DNA of 64,000 nt from Defluviicoccus sp. (GTDB lineage: Bacteria > Pseudomonadota > Alphaproteobacteria > Rhodospirillales > Defluviicoccaceae): contig JARSSM010000022.1 of assembly GCA_029624735.1 (NCBI GenBank), positions 62,001 through 126,000 of the forward strand. The letters are read 5' to 3'. This document shows positions 62,683-64,000 of this stretch, piece by piece. The notes beneath the pieces were generated by a model. The model was not told the DNA's origin. It was given only the letters and a program-made list of their open reading frames with translations, and made no database searches. The first letter of the stretch is position 1. Each line of letters opens with the position of its first letter. A program made the position numbers and the translations under genes.

Positions 62683-62750
62683 GGACGCCGAGCAACGGTG
62701 GACGCCGAGCAACGGTGGACGCTGGACAACGGTGGACGCCGGGCAACCGG
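62683..62750. repeat. 17-bp tandem repeat, four copies
   Basis: The unit GGACGCCGAGCAACGGT occurs at 62683, 62700, 62717 and 62734, the third and fourth with substitutions, followed by a partial fifth (GGACGCC at 62749). It fills the gap between the divergent cheW and pirin genes. It could vary in copy number and alter promoter spacing. Confidence 0.85.
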
Positions 62751-62819
62751 GACGCCACATCTCCAAGATGTGCGAACGACGCGCCGCCGGCTTGTTTGGC
62801 GCCGACACGGGAAGGTGAA

Positions 62820-63734
62820 ATGGCAGCCACCGATGCGACGGACAAAGCAACCCTCCCTGGCGATGCGCAGGCGATCAAGACGGTCATCCGCCCGCGGCCC
62901 AGCGACTTGGGCGGCCTCGTGGTCCGCCGCGCCCTGCCCAACCGCGCGCTGAAGGCGGTTGGCCCGTTCATTTTTCTCGATGAGATGGGGCCGGTGGCGT
63001 TTCCGCCTGGCCAAGGCATCGACGTCCGCCCGCATCCGCACATTGGCCTGTCGACGCTGACCTGGCTGATCGCGGGCGAGATCCTCCACCGCGACAGCTT
63101 GGGCTCGGTCGAGCGCATCCGTCCCGGCGCGGTCAACTGGATGACGGCCGGCGCCGGCGTCGCCCATTCCGAGCGCACGCCGCCAGACGTGCGCGCCGCC
63201 GGTTCCACCCTGCACGGCATCCAGATGTGGCTGGCGCTTCCCCGCCCGCACGAGGAAGTACCGGCGTCGTTCCAGCACGTCCCCGCCCACGACCTGCCGG
63301 CATGGAGCCGGGGCGGTTGTCGAGTCGTGCTGATCGCCGGCACCGGCTGGGGCGAGCGCTCGCCGGTCCGCGTCTACTCCCCGACGCTGTGCGCCGATGC
63401 GACGCTTGAAGCCGGCGCCACGCTCACGATCGAGGCCGAGCACGAAGACCGCGCGCTCTACCCCGTCGCCGGCACGGTCACGATCGCCGGCACCCGCTTC
63501 GGCACCGGCCAGTTGATCGCCCTGCAGGCGGGCGTGCTGCTCGAGCTCCAAGCCGAGAGCGAGGCACGGGTCATCGTTATTGGCGGCGCGCCGCTCGACG
63601 GGCCGCGGCACCTTTGGTGGAATTTCGTCTCCAGCCGTTTGGAACGGATCGAACAGGCGAAGGCCGATTGGGCCGCCGGCCGCTTCGCCAAGGTCGCCGG
63701 CGATGACGCCTTCATCCCGCTGCCGGAGGCTTGA
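62820..63734 (+). CDS. Pirin family protein
   Basis: 304 aa bicupin. The metal ligands of pirin are conserved: H72 and H74 in RPHPHIGLSTLTWL, then H116 and E118 in AGAGVAHSERTP. The C-terminal pirin domain follows (YSPTLCADATLEAGATLTIEAE). Bacterial pirins act as quercetinase-like or regulatory proteins; the role here is unknown. The ATG at 62820 starts immediately before family sequence. Confidence 0.88.
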   Translation: MAATDATDKATLPGDAQAIKTVIRPRPSDLGGLVVRRALPNRALKAVGPFIFLDEMGPVAFPPGQGIDVRPHPHIGLSTLTWLIAGEILHRDSLGSVERIRPGAVNWMTAGAGVAHSERTPPDVRAAGSTLHGIQMWLALPRPHEEVPASFQHVPAHDLPAWSRGGCRVVLIAGTGWGERSPVRVYSPTLCADATLEAGATLTIEAEHEDRALYPVAGTVTIAGTRFGTGQLIALQAGVLLELQAESEARVIVIGGAPLDGPRHLWWNFVSSRLERIEQAKADWAAGRFAKVAGDDAFIPLPEA

Positions 63735-63761
63735 GCCTGATGCCCCGTACGGGCTGCGCCT

Positions 63762-64000
63762 TCAGGCGAGCAGCCACGAGCGGACGGCCTCGATCTGCAG
63801 GCTGTCCATCAACATCGGCGCGTGGCCGATGCCGGGAAACTCGATCAGTTCGGCTTCGGGTCCGCGGGTCAGCATCTCCTCCGCCGTCTCTTTGAGCAGG
63901 AGGTCCGACTCGGCACCGCGCAGGACCAGGACCGGGCAACCGACCCGCTCCCAGACCGACCAGAGATCGAAATCGGCCTGTTCGCCCTCACGCAGCGGGT
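63762..64000 (-). CDS. Alpha/beta hydrolase, C-terminal part (cut by window edge)
   Basis: The last ~79 residues of a minus-strand protein: WERVGCPVLVLRGAESDLL supplies the catalytic Asp region and FPGIGHAPMLMD the catalytic His. It ends SWLLA, 27 bp from the pirin stop (convergent). The nucleophile region lies beyond the window, so the subfamily cannot be stated. Confidence 0.78.
   Translation of the reverse strand, partial: PLREGEQADFDLWSVWERVGCPVLVLRGAESDLLLKETAEEMLTRGPEAELIEFPGIGHAPMLMDSLQIEAVRSWLLA

Noticed and set aside
62660-62760. Tandem repeats considered as a CRISPR array
   Set aside because: The 17-bp units are head-to-tail without spacers, so this is a minisatellite, not CRISPR.

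Overview
The window looks like chromosomal DNA of a GC-rich alphaproteobacterium, most likely a Rhodospirillales member. Reasons: a cytochrome cd1 (nirS-type) denitrification cluster, a PhaR-type PHA regulator, the ribF-ileS-lspA-DUF3035-M16-M16 gene order, a long (about 390 aa) dCTP deaminase, and alphaproteobacterial family variants throughout. The genus cannot be fixed from the sequence alone.

Layout. (1) 1-8472: the nir operon, with the 3' part of nirS, then nirE, nirC, nirF, nirD, nirL, nirG, nirH, nirJ, nirN and a two-domain CbiX/SirB-type chelatase, mostly overlapping. It encodes nitrite reductase and the siroheme to heme d1 pathway. (2) 8473-10808: a collapsed IS5-family transposase relic and a KefB/YbaL-type K+/H+ antiporter. 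(3) 11010-30666: a sulfur island. A cysteine-rich Rrf2 regulator lies at its edge. It is followed by an esterase, an FAD protein, a CoA ligase, a crotonase, methionine transporter genes metN, metI and metQ, a CBS-domain cysteine/cystathionine synthase with cystathionine gamma-lyase, cysteine dioxygenase, cysK, a family 2A (SrpI-like) encapsulin shell gene, a cysteine desulfurase with a long N-terminal cargo-type extension, cysE and metY. Together they can import methionine, interconvert homocysteine and cysteine, make and oxidise cysteine, and strip sulfur from cysteine inside a protein nanocompartment. The gaps hold tiny ORFs, a CTAG-ended palindromic element and decayed genes.

(4) 30651-31226: gene scrap, made of a gamma-glutamylcyclotransferase-like remnant, an IS3-family orfA remnant and a degenerate copy of the kdp leader. 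(5) 31326-41337: a CorA-like transporter, then a 27-aa ORF, kdpF, kdpA, kdpB, kdpC, kdpD and kdpE for high-affinity K+ uptake. The kdp leader is present twice, on either side of the CorA-like gene. (6) 41586-45674: two LysR regulators with divergent targets (EthD protein; TauE/SafE permease), tRNA-Arg(ACG), and a xanthine/guanine phosphoribosyltransferase. (7) 45795-47071: a minus-strand iron-storage operon (wHTH protein, 65-aa protein, bacterioferritin) behind a Fur-like box, next to a broken duplicate of the phosphoribosyltransferase 3' end. (8) 47415-64000: housekeeping genes, namely panC, panB, dcd, an O-antigen-ligase-like gene, the M16 pair, DUF3035, lspA, ileS, ribF, a MaoC hydratase, phaR, cheW, pirin and a truncated alpha/beta hydrolase at the edge.

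The most notable system is the encapsulin/cysteine desulfurase pair within the large sulfur island. Next are the duplicated kdp leader and several unannotated small ORFs and operators.
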